Source of the DNA: Anopheles merus
Lineage: Eukaryota > Arthropoda > Insecta > Diptera > Culicidae
Assembly: GCF_017562075.2 (NCBI RefSeq)
Contig: NC_054084.1
Coordinates: forward strand, 38,193,499-38,257,498
DNA: 64,000 nt
Reading direction: 5' to 3'
The notes under the pieces were generated by a model that worked only from the letters and a program-made list of their open reading frames with translations, ran no database searches and had not been told where the DNA came from. Position 1 is the stretch's first letter; each line of letters begins with the position of its first letter. A program made the position numbers and the translations under genes. Below, one piece after another: positions 28,401 through 40,117 of the stretch.

Positions 28401-29674
28401 CACGATGATAGTAATGAAATAGCTTTCCAATGTTATGCTAGTAATGTTCCCCTTTCCGAAGCCATTTGGCTCTGAAAGGCATATGCTGTAATTAATTCAC
28501 TCTATCATTCAAGAATGTTCAGAAAACCACGTCGCTGTAACGGGAAGGTCATAATTTATTCTTCACTACAAGCCACAACGAAGAGCAGGCAAATTTAACA
28601 AGAAGCAGATCAAAATATGAAAAACTCTTACCCAAGTATGGCGTTTTACTCAGCAGTCATGTTCTGCAACTAACACTCAATACAATATCACTAACAGCTA
28701 TCATGACATCCACAAGAGTTGAGATAATTAAAATATTTTTTGATAAGCTGTGCGGTACATACGTCTCACCTGAATTCCTACGATCGTAAGTTGGTCTGAA
28801 TGTTATCTTCAACAATATTCGTTCTTCTCTACCTTAATACCTAACCAAATGCTATTCTACTAGGCGGTGGATGGCATCTTTCCCATCAACAGATCTTAAA
28901 AGATCACAGCATTGCTGAACGGTATAATAAATTATCATTTAAATCACTTTGAAATTTATCTTATAACCCGACTATCCAACCCTCCAACCATTCCAGCGTT
29001 AACATTAAATCCTCCATGTCGGAAAACAAGCCTCTACCGAACTGAATGGGGATTGGTTTGCAAACCGGCGGAATGCAGTGTTCACATTCTAGATACCTTT
29101 ATGGTTGGAAAAGGCACTAATTTTCAACAGCAAGGAATCCTTTACAACCAACCACTGCTCTTCTTTCTTGCGCCTGAGCATGCGACTGTGGCACAATGCT
29201 TCGCTCTAAATGCAAATGGATACAAAAGTGCCATGATAAAGAAAAGCTGGCACTTGTTCTGGCAAACCAAACCCCAGGCAAGATGTAACCATACAACGTC
29301 AAACTGCCGAGCGGGTGTATTCAGTTTTGTGCAAACAATAAATTATATCCGGACGTAATTAATTTAATATTTAACGGTGATAGCAAAATATCCTTTCTTT
29401 GAGTAAAGACAATGCGGGTGCTACATTTGGAGTAACACTATGAAAGACACTAGCATAGATCTTCGAAAATAAAGAACCGTAACTAATGGGATTCGTATCA
29501 CACCGGTTGTAATTTGTAGAAATCGTTCCTTTTGGTCGAATAAAAGGTTAGGTTCTTGATATAATTCTTTGTAAAGCTTTGTGTATTATATGGATTAGTT
29601 CCGGGAATCATATAAAATTGCATGTTTGACGGTGTTGTAGTGATCTTTGTTTCTTTTTGTTGTCTACAAAACTA
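25500..29674. other. Intergenic sequence, no gene seen
   Basis: The longest ORFs are 143 codons at 27969-28400 and 148 codons at 28912-29358, both plus strand. Their products have no recognisable domain, signal peptide or repeat, and neither sits in a GC-richer patch, so I leave them uncalled. Confidence 0.5.
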
Positions 29675-30022
29675 ATAGGGGAAGGTAGGTAAAGACGGAC
29701 ACTGCGGGTAAGATGGACACTTCTCATTAAAAACTCTTTCAACTTCCAACGTTTTCTATAGGTATCCATCTTACCCTTAATGGTGTCCATCTTTCCCATA
29801 TCAGGTGTCCATTTTACCCGAACATTTCAAAACTGCATGAAAAAAAAAAACATGTTTTTATATCATGAAAAGATAGAAAAATCGAAAAAAAAACTTATAA
29901 ATTTCCACACATATTCTGATAAAATAGTAATGTGATGTAATGTATGCCCATTTTCATGGCAGGTGTATTTATATATTCCAGGATATTTTTTTAATTTTCC
30001 TTCAGGTGTCCGCCCTCCCTTA
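29675..30022. repeat. Cluster of GGTGTCCATC / GATGGACAC motifs, possible MITE
   Basis: The left part holds GACGGACACTGCGGGTAAG and GGTAAGATGGACAC. The middle holds the same motif inverted three times (TATCCATCTTACCC, GTGTCCATCTTTCCC, GTGTCCATTTTACCC). The right end holds GTGTCCGCCCTCCCTTA. The two ends form an imperfect inverted repeat about 348 bp apart around an AT-rich centre. No clean target duplication was found. Confidence 0.45.
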
Positions 30023-30870
30023 TCAATCATTAGCTTGATTAGAGATAAAAAATGTCTTAATTAAAATAATTTTTTTACTGCAGAATAATTACAAAACCTG
30101 TATAACCGTGTATGACCTTAGTATAAAACTGTATAATGAATTTACAACTCTAGAAACCAAATGTAACACAAGTGAATATAGTTAAACAAAGTACGTGTTT
30201 TTGGTCACACAGTGGTTCATCGAATCGGATGACTTTGTCTTTGAATTGTCCCCTGATGTTTACGTTATGACGCCTAGTTAGAGCTTTTCAATAGATAGTT
30301 TTACAAAGTATCGAATCGCCCCTGTTGAAAAAAACCATTTTGTAACCTTTTCCTGTAAAATTACCAACAGTTTATCTGTCCTTTCAAAGGCGCGGTAAGA
30401 TATTCTTAACGATTAATAATAAAATGGTATAAAATAAAGCGCATGGAGGAAATAATATAGACAAATAATAATGATTTTCTATACGCTAAGCTGTATGAAG
30501 TTTAATTAACAAATTTGGTAGAATGATTTTATTAATTTTTCAATATTATCAAAACCTTAAAGTTAAGTTCATTGGTGGTCTTCAGCCTGTGGTCGGCTGA
30601 CCTTCTTTTTAGAAAAGAAAAGCTGTAACAATACATATAGTACAGTTTTTCCAGAGTCAAGATTCAATTGTCAACAGGCATGTCTTTAATAACAATGCAA
30701 CATTTAAACAGCTATGAATGAAGTCTACAAAACATATTTCTTCAATATATGTGGGCCACGGAAAATATATATATATATATATGCAAATCTAAGGGGTCCG
30801 TGATCCTAAAACTGGAGGTTAGAGAGCACTGCATTAATTTATTACTTTTCAATTGATCTATAGTTTAATA
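30023..30870. other. AT-rich intergenic sequence
   Basis: No ORF of interest. A short TA microsatellite lies near 30767-30782. Confidence 0.55.
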
Positions 30871-30989
30871 CTTCTTCTTATTTGACGCAACAACCGTTGG
30901 TAGTCTAGGGCTGCCGAAATAACAAGAAGGGCTTAGCTCACTGTGACAGATTGTTGTACGCATAGCAGGATAATCAGTCTTTTGTATAT
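30871..30989 (-). mobile_element. Diverged SINE fragment
   Basis: The reverse complement retains the 3' end (CAACGGTTGTTG-like, then AAGAAG) and the GACTGATTATCCTGCTATG-like body motif. It is heavily mutated and lacks the head. Confidence 0.55.
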
Positions 30990-32507
30990 GAGACCACACA
31001 CAACTAGTACAAAATTAGTATGTTTTCTTTTGGGAATCCAAGTTTTGTTTTTATTTTGTCTTAAAACATGAGAAATTTTTTTAATCAATTTTCTATTATC
31101 ATATCTTGATAAAGATGATTTACTTCAAACGGACATCTAATCATGTTAGCTTTACACTTAACAATATCTTTCACTTATCTTTCCCTATTCTTACAACAAT
31201 AAATATTAAAAAAGCACTAGCAGCAATGAAAATTCCGCCAAGCCGCTAAAATTTCGCAACATAATTATTGTTTTCAGATCATGTTCTCCACGTTGGGTAT
31301 AACGAGTACGTGGATAAATTAAGAGTAAGTGGAATTTGAAGACTCAAAAGAAAGCATATCTTCATATTTCGCATCCGGCTCAACCCATGTTTACTATTTT
31401 GCCGCATTGAAGTGCTTCCCAAACGAAGCAGAAAAAGGATTATTTCTTCGACTTGCTTTGCTGCTCTGAAAGGTGTATCTGCGTTAGGATGAGAATGAGG
31501 TTTCTGTTTTGCAGTGCAAGAACAACCCCTGTACACTTTGTGGGCCAATTTCCATAGCTCACAGAGAAGTTTTAACCATAGTACGAAGTTCTCGCGGTGT
31601 ACTTCATCTACCTTCAATTACACCCGTTTCCGCCTTACCTTTTCCCTGCTACCTACGTGATAGTCTGATGCTGTTTCTGGGTACGGTATACATAGAGCGA
31701 AAGACTTTTCTTGCAAGTAATAATAATGTAAATTTGTTGAAAATGAAGACGTTTTCCGCACAATAATAAACTTTCGGTGCGCTGCTACATTACGATTGGT
31801 CCGTCTCGAATGGCAATATTTTACCCGCTTGCCAACCTCTTGCAAGCGTCGCGGATGGGCAGATCGTAAGAAAAGTTTGATCTGTGCCCCTTGAGGATAA
31901 GTGGCTATTCAAGGATGTTGCTGTGCCGAGAGTAATCACGTCTTTGGCCGTGTTTTACGCTAAAATTATCTCGCAAGGAAGAGGGAGGCCCGTGAAAGAT
32001 GAAGCAAAAGTTTTATCCCATAAAAGCCGCAGGCGCATTGAGAGTCATGGAATTTGAATGTCTTGGAAGCTGTGTGCTACAACTATAATGCAATCATGCC
32101 TCCTTATATTCAAATTAGCTCTGATAATGATACAGACAACCAGGATCATGCAACAAACCGACACCGCCGTATTACCACAACTTAATAGCTATGGTTTAAA
32201 AGGTTAGTGCACAAGGAGATGGCTTTGACATTTAACGCAAGATGTAGGGAATTACGCATCTATGCTGTGGATTGTACTTTTGCAGTTCATTGTATTTTCT
32301 TGAACAGCTTTTCTGTATTTTAACTATGGATTTCTATTATATTTATTGACTCCAATCGATCACCAAGAAGGCTAAATAATTTATGTATTTTTGAACTGTA
32401 TGTATTATTGCATGCTCTATTTTCAATAATGAGCTTACAAAAAAATACGGATATATTTACACAATTCCATTAACTTATTAGTGAAGAGATAGTCATCAGT
32501 ATGTAGC
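30990..32507. other. Intergenic sequence, no gene seen
   Basis: ORFs of 75-112 codons around 31.3-31.85 kb overlap on both strands and have no domain. Confidence 0.5.
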
Positions 32508-32509
32508 TA

Positions 32510-32731
32510 CAGGGCTTTTCATGGGTTCTCATAATTTTAGGACAATTTTAAACGCTTTTTTCGGAAATTATACTTTATATAAGCGTAATTGTTCTCAATT
32601 GAACAGTAACATTTTAAATTCCTATTATATTTGTCCAAAAAGAGTGCCGTAGAGCGTCATAAAGAGTTTATTCCCTATAACAAGAGGTCATAGAAAGTGT
32701 CCCAAAATTATGAGAACCCCTGCAAGCCCCT
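32510..32731. mobile_element. Palindromic MITE with CAGGGC ends, TA flanks
   Basis: Imperfect inverted repeats of about 35 bp. The left arm has GGGTTCTCATAATTTTAGGA and the right arm complements it with TCCCAAAATTATGAGAACCC. An AT-rich loop lies between them. TA sits on each side (32508-32509, 32732-32733). At 222 bp it has no coding capacity. Size, ends and flank suggest a Tc1/mariner-type MITE. Its ends resemble the CAGGGTTTCCC ends of the element at 34254-34498. Confidence 0.65.
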
Positions 32732-32733
32732 TA

Positions 32734-33055
32734 ATGTTCGGGTTTCATGAGTTCTCTATTATACATCGTTTCATCTAGCCCCACCTAGTTTTAGTATTTA
32801 CGGCAATCTATTAATATTGATTTTTTTTTTACATAATCGCCGCTTTTTGGTTGCATTTCAACAATATTTTATTAATTAAAATTTTACAAAATTGCTAAAC
32901 ATATTCTAGATGTTCAAAAATACTAGATACTGAAAATACTGAGTGGGTTTCAAAATGATGTCCTCAACTTAGTTTTCCCGACAAATTTGGCACAAGACAG
33001 CATACATTGAGCTAATAGTTATGATCTGTTTGACAGCACGATTTTTCAACAGGAA
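32734..33055. other. AT-rich intergenic sequence
   Basis: Nothing recognisable. Confidence 0.55.
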
Positions 33056-33069
33056 ACTAAAAAGAAAAA

Positions 33070-33323
33070 GCCGGTCTCATGGTACAGTCGTCAACTCGTA
33101 CGACTTAACAACATGCCCGTCATGGGTTCAAGCCCTAAATTGACCGTGCCGCTATACGTAGGACTCACTATCCTGCTATGTGGGGGTAATCCAAAAGTCA
33201 TTGAAAGCCAACCCCACAAGTGGGTTGGCAGGCCTTGACCGGCATCGGTTGTTGAGCCAAAAGAAGAAGAAGAAGAAGGCCTTGACCGACAACGGTTGTT
33301 GAGCCAAAAAGAAAAAGAAATAC
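33070..33323 (+). mobile_element. Full SINE200-like SINE with doubled 3' tail
   Basis: The head starts GCCGGTCTCATGGTACAGTC, box B is GGTTCAAGCCC, and the body and GAA-repeat tail run to about 33277. A second copy of only the last ~35 bases (GGCCTTGACCGACAACGG...GAGCC plus an A-rich tail) follows to 33323. A 13-bp duplication, ACTAAAAAGAAAA, flanks the whole unit (33056-33068, 33324-33336), so both tails lie inside one insertion. Confidence 0.88.
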
Positions 33324-33336
33324 ACTAAAAAGAAAA

Positions 33337-34110
33337 TACTACCTTTCATGTTTCCATATAATTTTTTTTGAATGAATTAAAGCATACTAATCAATCATTG
33401 CATTGCATATTATGCAAGATTCTTGTTAGTTACAACGGATACCGTACTGTGTCTTTTCTTTTTAGACCTCTCCAACTCATATTTCACAGACATTTTTCAT
33501 AAGATTTTGGTCTGGGTAATAGGTTATTGTTTTCATATTGGACCATTTCTGACAGCTTCTTGGTCCTGAATGTTGATTTATACATTATTATGTAATCTGG
33601 ACGACTACAGTCACGAAAGACTCCCAAACATAGTTGCATAAATTCTAACAACTTCTAATATAGCATTTTAAGTGTCAAAATTTGTCTGTGATTTCAAGAC
33701 TGTTATTTCCCTTTTGTTCCTTCGTTTGTTTTCATGTCAAATTAATGAGGAAATTAAAAAAAAACACACAGACCATTGCTTTCATTTAACATAAATTGGC
33801 CATAATCTGGTTAAAGTATGGTGTTCATTCTTAAACACCTGTAATAATTTTACACTTACTACGATTCAGGATTATTAAATGAGTTCTATAGACTACACAT
33901 ACAAAATTTTTAAATAAAAAAAAGATGATATTTAAATCTCTTACGGCTCCAGTTCAAGCATTTCTTCTTATAATATAAAATATTTCTTACATTTCTTTGA
34001 ATTTGTTTTAGTGAAAATGTTGTTAAAATTCAGTATAAAACGTGTGATTTTTTATGCTCCAGGATTGACATAAATTGGAAAAAAATAGAACATTACTTTT
34101 ATACCACCAT
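33337..34110. other. AT-rich intergenic sequence
   Basis: No ORF, repeat or RNA gene that I can support. Confidence 0.55.
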
Positions 34111-34542
34111 TCTTCTTTTTCTTTGGCATAACGATCATTGTCAGTCAAGACTTTCCCATATCACTTAGTGCACTTGGCTTTCAGTGACTTATTGGTCATC
34201 CATAGCAGGACGTGGACGTATGGGACACGGTCCATTCGGGTCTTGTACCCTTACAGGGTTTCCCACGATTTATTGGTTGGTTCCCATCATTTTTTGGTGG
34301 GTTCCCATATTTTTTTGGTGCGTTCCCACGATTTTTTGGTCGTTTCCCAGAATTTGTTGGTCCAATTGTATTGATATCCAATCGGAAAATACCAATAAAT
34401 TATGGGAACGAACCAAAAATCTATGGGATACGACCAAAAAATCGTGGGAACGCACCAAAAAATCATGGGAACTGACCAATAAATCGTGGGAAACCCTGTA
34501 ATATGTTGTCGTACGAGTTGACGGCTGTACCACGAAACCGGC
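34111..34542 (-). mobile_element. SINE200-like SINE interrupted by a MITE
   Basis: On the minus strand the head (GCCGGTTTCGTGGTACAGCC, AACTCGTACGAC) lies at 34505-34542. The body and 3' end, with an AAGAAAAAGAAGAA tail, lie at 34111-34250. The 245-bp MITE sits between, in the box B region. About 10 bases of the SINE expected around the insertion are missing. Confidence 0.8.
34254..34498. mobile_element. Hairpin MITE made of 21-bp repeats, TA flanks
   Basis: The ends are CAGGGTTTCCCACGATTTAT and its exact complement, each next to TA (34252-34253, 34499-34500). Each arm is a run of about five degenerate 21-bp units of the type TTCCCACGATTTTTTGGT. The right arm is the left arm inverted, so nearly the whole element folds as one hairpin around a short AATTGTATTGATATCCAATC centre. 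It has no coding capacity; ORFs across it are artefacts of the repeat. Confidence 0.85.
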
Positions 34543-36740
34543 TTTTTAAAACCATTTCTCAACAGAATAAAAAGAAAATATTCATTTGGGCTTCATTTCA
34601 TCGGTAAAGATATACACTCTTCCCAATTCTACCATGTCACGAGTTGCAGATAAGTCATTTGGGCTGAATTTTAAGAAATTGAAATATTACGACCACCATA
34701 AGTTAACGCGAAACGGGCTAAATCTCCTGAGTAGCACTCACTCCCCATATCAAAGTCCATAAATATGTAAACATGTAGCAACTCAAACGGGAAAGGTTAC
34801 GGGTTGATGAAAAAGTCTACCCTGAACTGATGGACAGTTGATATGTCACTCTCACCTCTCCTCTCTTGGCACCCATTCTAAAAGATGTCGCAACAAAACC
34901 CGCAGTCAATTTTTTCCCCAATTTCAAAACGAACGCCAACACAGTGACAGTACGACAAATATCCGCAGCGCAAGCAAGGGTGAGCGAATGAAAAATGAAT
35001 TTGACTCGTTGGCTCGGCCATAAAAATGCGAATATCAATCTCCTGAACGTGTGTTCAATCAAGCATCAGAAACCAATCAAATTTACCTTAGCGTGGTTAT
35101 AATATTTCTTATGCTTCTCCTCACGTGTCGTCATAAGAAGACGTACGCCAATGTGAAACGTTCGATTAAGATTCGAATTTTGATGGTCGCGCAATCCTTT
35201 ACCGGCGAGTGGAGTTGATTCCAGTTTAGCGTAAATGTGCCCACTCCGAAACCGAAAAACCGAGTCAGCGTTTGATGGATGCATAATTTATCGAGCTCAG
35301 AGTCTCCATCTTCGAACCAGCACAAAGAACATCAAGCATCGTCCGTTTTACCTTTTATGACACCACCGCTTCACACAAACTGTCTCCCAGGACCATCGCC
35401 GCGACGCGGTCGGGCTAAGTTGCAAACAAGATACAAACATATCGATACCACATAGATGTCACGCAATAGCAAAGAAAAGCTGTCCCCTGCCAATCATTTG
35501 AGTGTTTTTCCCCTCCCGTAGCAATCCTATTGCCCATTGGATGCTGTAGATGTTGGCTAACCCTTCCTGTTCGATTGCAGAGTGGAAACGGATGGAAAAA
35601 GCTAACCATTTCCTTGAACGGTGGCATCTTTGAGCTGAAGCGCTTTCCTATCGTTTGTGTGAGTGAGTTTTTCTTTCTGCTTTCTCTCTACACGTCCGAT
35701 CCGATCGAGCGTGAAAAGCTTCTTCATATCTGTAGCAAACCACTAGAGAGATCCTGGAACGTTTACGCCATCTTGAAAGTAAAGCAATCAAGCAGTGTTG
35801 CGGCCCTTTCCGATATCCTCCACGGTGCGGGCTAGTCAATCGGTTTCACTCGGTACAGGCGGTTGCGGTTAACCCGGTGGAATTATGAATATTAAATGGT
35901 AACGCCTTTTACCGTCTGCAGATGGAACAAACATTTTCACTGTTGCTCGATTTTTCATATTAAACGTTTTGACACGTACCAAACAAATAGCATTTGATAG
36001 CACACGGTCCTATGGGGGGGAGTGGGTCGACCGGACATTTGTAAACGTTGCTGTGTAGCACGTTTCTTAGTTTGATGTCGGGAAATATATGGTTTTAGAT
36101 CTTGCTAAGGACACTCTACTTGGAATGGCTATGTTAGTATTTATTTATTATTTAAATATTATGGCGTTCAACCGTACTTTCTGTGCTGATAGACGGTTTA
36201 ATGTGATCAAAGCTTTTCATTCATTGTATTTTATTCGGCTGGTAATACTGATGCTATTCAACAAAAAATTTGTACATTTTTCTTGTGAGACTTAATAAAT
36301 TAAACAATAAAAAAGGCTTGTTTCTTACGATAAATTGAGTCCAGGCACCCGTTTCGGACAGTTTCATTTATAATTCAAAAGTAATTGCCAAAGTACCTGT
36401 CCCAAAAGTTCCAAGAGTTTCGTAGAGTCCAATTCCCATCACAAACAGTTCACTTCCCGTAAGAAATAGTCAAGAAAATTTCCCATAACTACGAGAGCCA
36501 CTGTAAGACCCTATAAGGAGCTCATTGCAGTATTTTTAAGCCATGAATTTCGTATTCTATATATTGTTTCTTACAATAGGATTTTGTTTTGGAGTTCTGT
36601 TTTATTCAAAACATCTGATCAACTATTTTACGATTAATACTATTATTATTAATATTATAGAAATAAAGATTAAATTTAAATAATTTAAAAACATAAACAT
36701 GCCAAGTTTTTTTTTAAACTATTCATATAATAGTCTACTC
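34543..36740. other. Intergenic sequence, less AT-rich at 34.8-35.85 kb
   Basis: The GC-richer patch has short ORFs on both strands and one acceptor-like site (TTCGATTGCAG at about 35569-35579) followed by a short open plus frame. That is too little for a gene call. At 36.34-36.53 kb several TTCCCATAAC-like motifs resemble the right arm of the MITE at 32.5 kb. Confidence 0.45.
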
Positions 36741-36888
36741 GGATCCGTCTGGTGGTCGTCAACTCGAACGACTTAACAACATGCCCGTTATGGGTTCAAG
36801 CCCCGAATAGACCGTGCCCCCATACGTAGGACTATCTTGCTATGGTAACAATAAGTCACTGAAAGCCAAGCCAATACCCTTGGCTGGA
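36741..36888 (+). mobile_element. SINE200-like SINE, 3'-truncated
   Basis: The head (GGTCGTCAACTCGAACGACT), box B GGTTCAAGCCCC and body up to AGTCACTGAAAGCCAAGCC are present. The last ~60 bases and the GAA tail are missing. Confidence 0.8.
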
Positions 36889-37956
36889 TTAATTCATATA
36901 ATACGCTACACATTGCTGGGAGAGGAAGGAAATACCTTAAAGCGTAATGCTGTAGTATATTTTCAATATTTCCAAAAAATTACATTTATTACTGAGTTTT
37001 GGAGTATTACTACACTCCTTAGTCAGATAAATTTTCGATCGTGGTTTTAATCAATTTTAAATTTTTTAATAATATCGGAAGAATTCTTCCAGCGTCATAT
37101 AATCAAGTTTTAGAGAAGGGGATACTCATTAGAGGAGTACATATATTTGTTCAGGCATAGGCACGAAAGCCTTATCATTGTGATCGAAAACGATCTTCGT
37201 GTTTCGTTAAACACGATCAAATTTGAAAATAATTCGAGACCTGACCAGAACACTACAATGCGTATGTCGACACATAAAACGACATTTCTTGTATAAAATA
37301 TCACCAATCTCGCTGTATATTATCCAATAACTTGAGAGAAAAATAATAATTTGTGAGCCAGTACTCTATAGTCATCAGACTGTGTCTTTTCTTCAATGCC
37401 TACTTTGTTTGCAACTCACATCAAAGAGACTGTAAAAACTGCCAGCAAAATTACCAAAAAGGGCAACATCAAATTAATAATTTAAGTACTTTACAACACC
37501 AATCTAAGGAAATTGAGAGTGTAAAACTGTTTTAAAAATTTTGGTCTATCTTTTGGCATTAATTAAAACATTTATTGACCGATATTCGCGATACCGAAAA
37601 GAGGAGCACAGCCTGTCGAAAATAGGACCAAACAGCCGAAAATGGGAACAAAAACAATGTTTGCATTTTCACGAATATCTCTAAAAAATACATTTTAAAT
37701 AAAAAATAGCACAACATAATACGATAGTTTATCGTTCAAAATAATGTCACTTTCAATAATTGTATAATAGAATAGAATTCAAGAAATAAACATTGTAAGA
37801 GTACCAGCAGTTTTAGTGAAACTGCAGCACTAACCTGCCCAATACTGGTATTTACCCTATTTAATTTCAGAGACTTGTTCTATTTGTTCCTGATTTATAC
37901 AAATTGTACAAATTGATTTTTTATTTGATATCATTATGTATTTTGTCTTCTTTACT
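36889..37956. other. AT-rich intergenic sequence
   Basis: No gene or repeat with clear edges. Confidence 0.55.
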
Positions 37957-38915
37957 TTTAAAGCCTGCTAAATGCTTTAACCAACCATCTAAAACATGTA
38001 GTTCGATGTTTAAAAGAATTTCTGCATGCTTCACGTAACGCCTAGCAATGAATAAAACTGTATCGTTAGTGAATAAATTGATTTTACAAGCATGCAACAT
38101 TTTTTCATGTTATTGAACAAAATGGATAAAATCGGCCTTAAGACACTTCCTTGACATTTCAAGTGTGTTACCTAGCGGATCTAATACACTATTTATAAAG
38201 GATGTCGTTCTTCCTTCAATATAATTTGCGAACCAGTGTGCTTCAACTCGTTGAATACCGAATTTATGTAAAGTTTCCAGTAATAAGGGTCTAGATTCAT
38301 TATCGCTATATGCACGTCTAGTTTGGTCAACTCTTAACAACCTATAGTTTCTTAAAGTACGAGCAAGTACGTTGAAATTAACTCTAACTAAACGGTCCGG
38401 TGAATCGATCTCTCCTAGGATGATTATTTTCTGATAAAATGATTTGCGCCGTTTCGCGACGAGTAGCGAGAGACTCGAGTCCAAAAATTAAACACCAGGT
38501 GTGATAACTAGGTATCACTGCCACATTACGCCAGGGTGTGAACCGTAAAACTAAACGGGTGAATTTCTTCTGCACTGATTCGATCTTATTCGATCATAAG
38601 GAGGATGATGGGCAACAAACTACTGAGGTGTATTCTAGGATGGATCCGACCAGTGTTTCGTACAGTGTGACAAGACAATGTGAGTCGGAGAATTCTTTCG
38701 ACTGCCTACGTTTTGTTCGCTCTGTTAATAATTTCGTTATTGGTGCACATGAAAGTCAAGTTTATGGTGAAGGGTACTCCTACGTCTTTTACTACTCTTC
38801 ATCGTTGCAAATTGTGTACCGGAAATACAATAGTTAAACGCTATTGGACAATTAGAACGATGAAACGACATAGAGGAACAATTATCAACATAAATTTGTA
38901 GGCCGTTGAGTTTTA
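37957..38915 (-). pseudogene. Non-LTR retrotransposon reverse transcriptase remnant, segments permuted
   Basis: Reading the minus strand from 38915, with stops and frameshifts, gives the C-terminal part of a jockey/CR1-type RT protein: KLNGLQIYVDNC, then LVGSILEYTSVV, IESVQKKFTRLVLRFTPWRN, and the closing GEIDSPDRLVRVNFN and RTLRNYRLLRVDQTRRAYSD. Directly after this, from about 38290 to 37957, comes an earlier part of the same kind of protein: LLLETLHKFGIQ, WFANYIEGRTTSF, then in a shifted frame QGSVLRPILSILFNNM (the family QGSxLGPxLF motif), a decayed site where YADD would be, and LHVLDGWLKHLAG. So the C-terminal segment precedes the central one. The two would join almost seamlessly the other way round. 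It is a dead copy. Family assignment is from motif memory. Confidence 0.8.
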
Positions 38916-39687
38916 ATAGCCGCGTTTCGACGGAACGATTTCTGCTTGAAAACTCCTGTCGAAATCACCGTTTTCCATGACAACGTAAAATCGAGCAGAG
39001 TTCGACGAATCTTATTTGTGTAATTTTTGCCATACACCGAAGGCTGGACGGTAATAATAGTCGTAGACATAAAATTTTACAAAACGATACTTTTTGAAGC
39101 ATTGTCTTCTAGATTCATGCTTTCATTCGACAATCACGGAAAAAATGTCGTTTGACACGATGATATTTTTTTGGTTAATTCATTTGGTTTTTTTTATTTT
39201 TTACTTAAAAAGAACTAGATCTTCATCAAAAATGGGACCTTTTTCGTGTTTTTGCGTGAATTTCTACACTCCTGTAAGTAAACAACATTTTTCTGGTAGA
39301 CTGAGTGAAAATATCAAATGGTCTAATAGCTAAGTATCGGTAAATGCACGATAAAGCAGTTCTGGCGTCACATCAAAAATGTTAAATGACATTCATTCTA
39401 CCTTCTTGGCAATCACGTCATCGCATGACAGGTTATTGCCCAAATGATTGTCGCTCTTGGAAAGTCGTGTCATGATAACCATGAATATCATGATCGAAAA
39501 ATGACTTTGACAGCCGCTTACTACGAATGTCATAAAAAATGTCGACAATTAACAACACTGGTTTTAGTAGATTGCTTTAAAAAAATATATATTTTTTTAT
39601 TTTATACAGATACAACATTATGCCACATTATGCTATGCTATTTTATACAGATACAACAGATTTTATGAGATACAACACAAACATGTA
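38916..39687. other. AT-rich intergenic sequence
   Basis: No gene seen. A short direct repeat, TTTATACAGATACAACA, occurs twice at about 39600-39660, just left of the next element. Confidence 0.5.
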
Positions 39688-39690
39688 TTA

Positions 39691-40114
39691 CCGCGCGGCT
39701 TCACGGGTTGAATTATACAGCAAAATGAACTATTTGACAGGTGAAATATCTGACAGATAACGCATCACAGCAACCAGCTGATGTGCAATGTAAGCAAATA
39801 CCGGGTACAAAAACGCAACTAAATCCATTAAATAACTTAAATATCAAGTATTTCATATTTTTTCAGACAACATTTCATCATTTCCTCCAATCAGGGAATG
39901 TTCTGCTTAAAAATATAAAAACAAATGAATTTCAAAAGCGGATGTTGTATCTCCCCTAACCCTTTAGCTGTGTCTGTCAGATATTTCACCTGGCCAATAG
40001 TCCATTTCGCTGTATATTTCACCTCGCCAGGAGGCGAAAGAACTCCGCAGGATCCAAAGCCTCTATAAACTATTCTAACAACAACAACATATTTTACCTC
40101 GTGTGGCCGCGCGG
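39691..40114. mobile_element. Inverted-repeat element with TTA flanks
   Basis: Ends CCGCGCGGCTTCACG and its imperfect complement CGTGTGGCCGCGCGG, with TTA directly outside each (39688-39690, 40115-40117). A second inverted pair lies inside: ACAGGTGAAATATCTGACAG near 39737 and its complement near 39975. At 424 bp it has no coding capacity. A TTA duplication is typical of PIF/Harbinger, but I did not recognise the termini, so the superfamily is inference. Confidence 0.6.
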
Positions 40115-40117
40115 TTA

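Noticed and set aside
28912..29358. A 148-codon plus-strand ORF
   Set aside because: No recognisable domain and no codon bias distinct from the surroundings. Its length is unremarkable in 64 kb.
34184..34562. Trp/Phe-rich repetitive ORFs on both strands at 34.2-34.5 kb
   Set aside because: They are created by the 21-bp units of the hairpin MITE.
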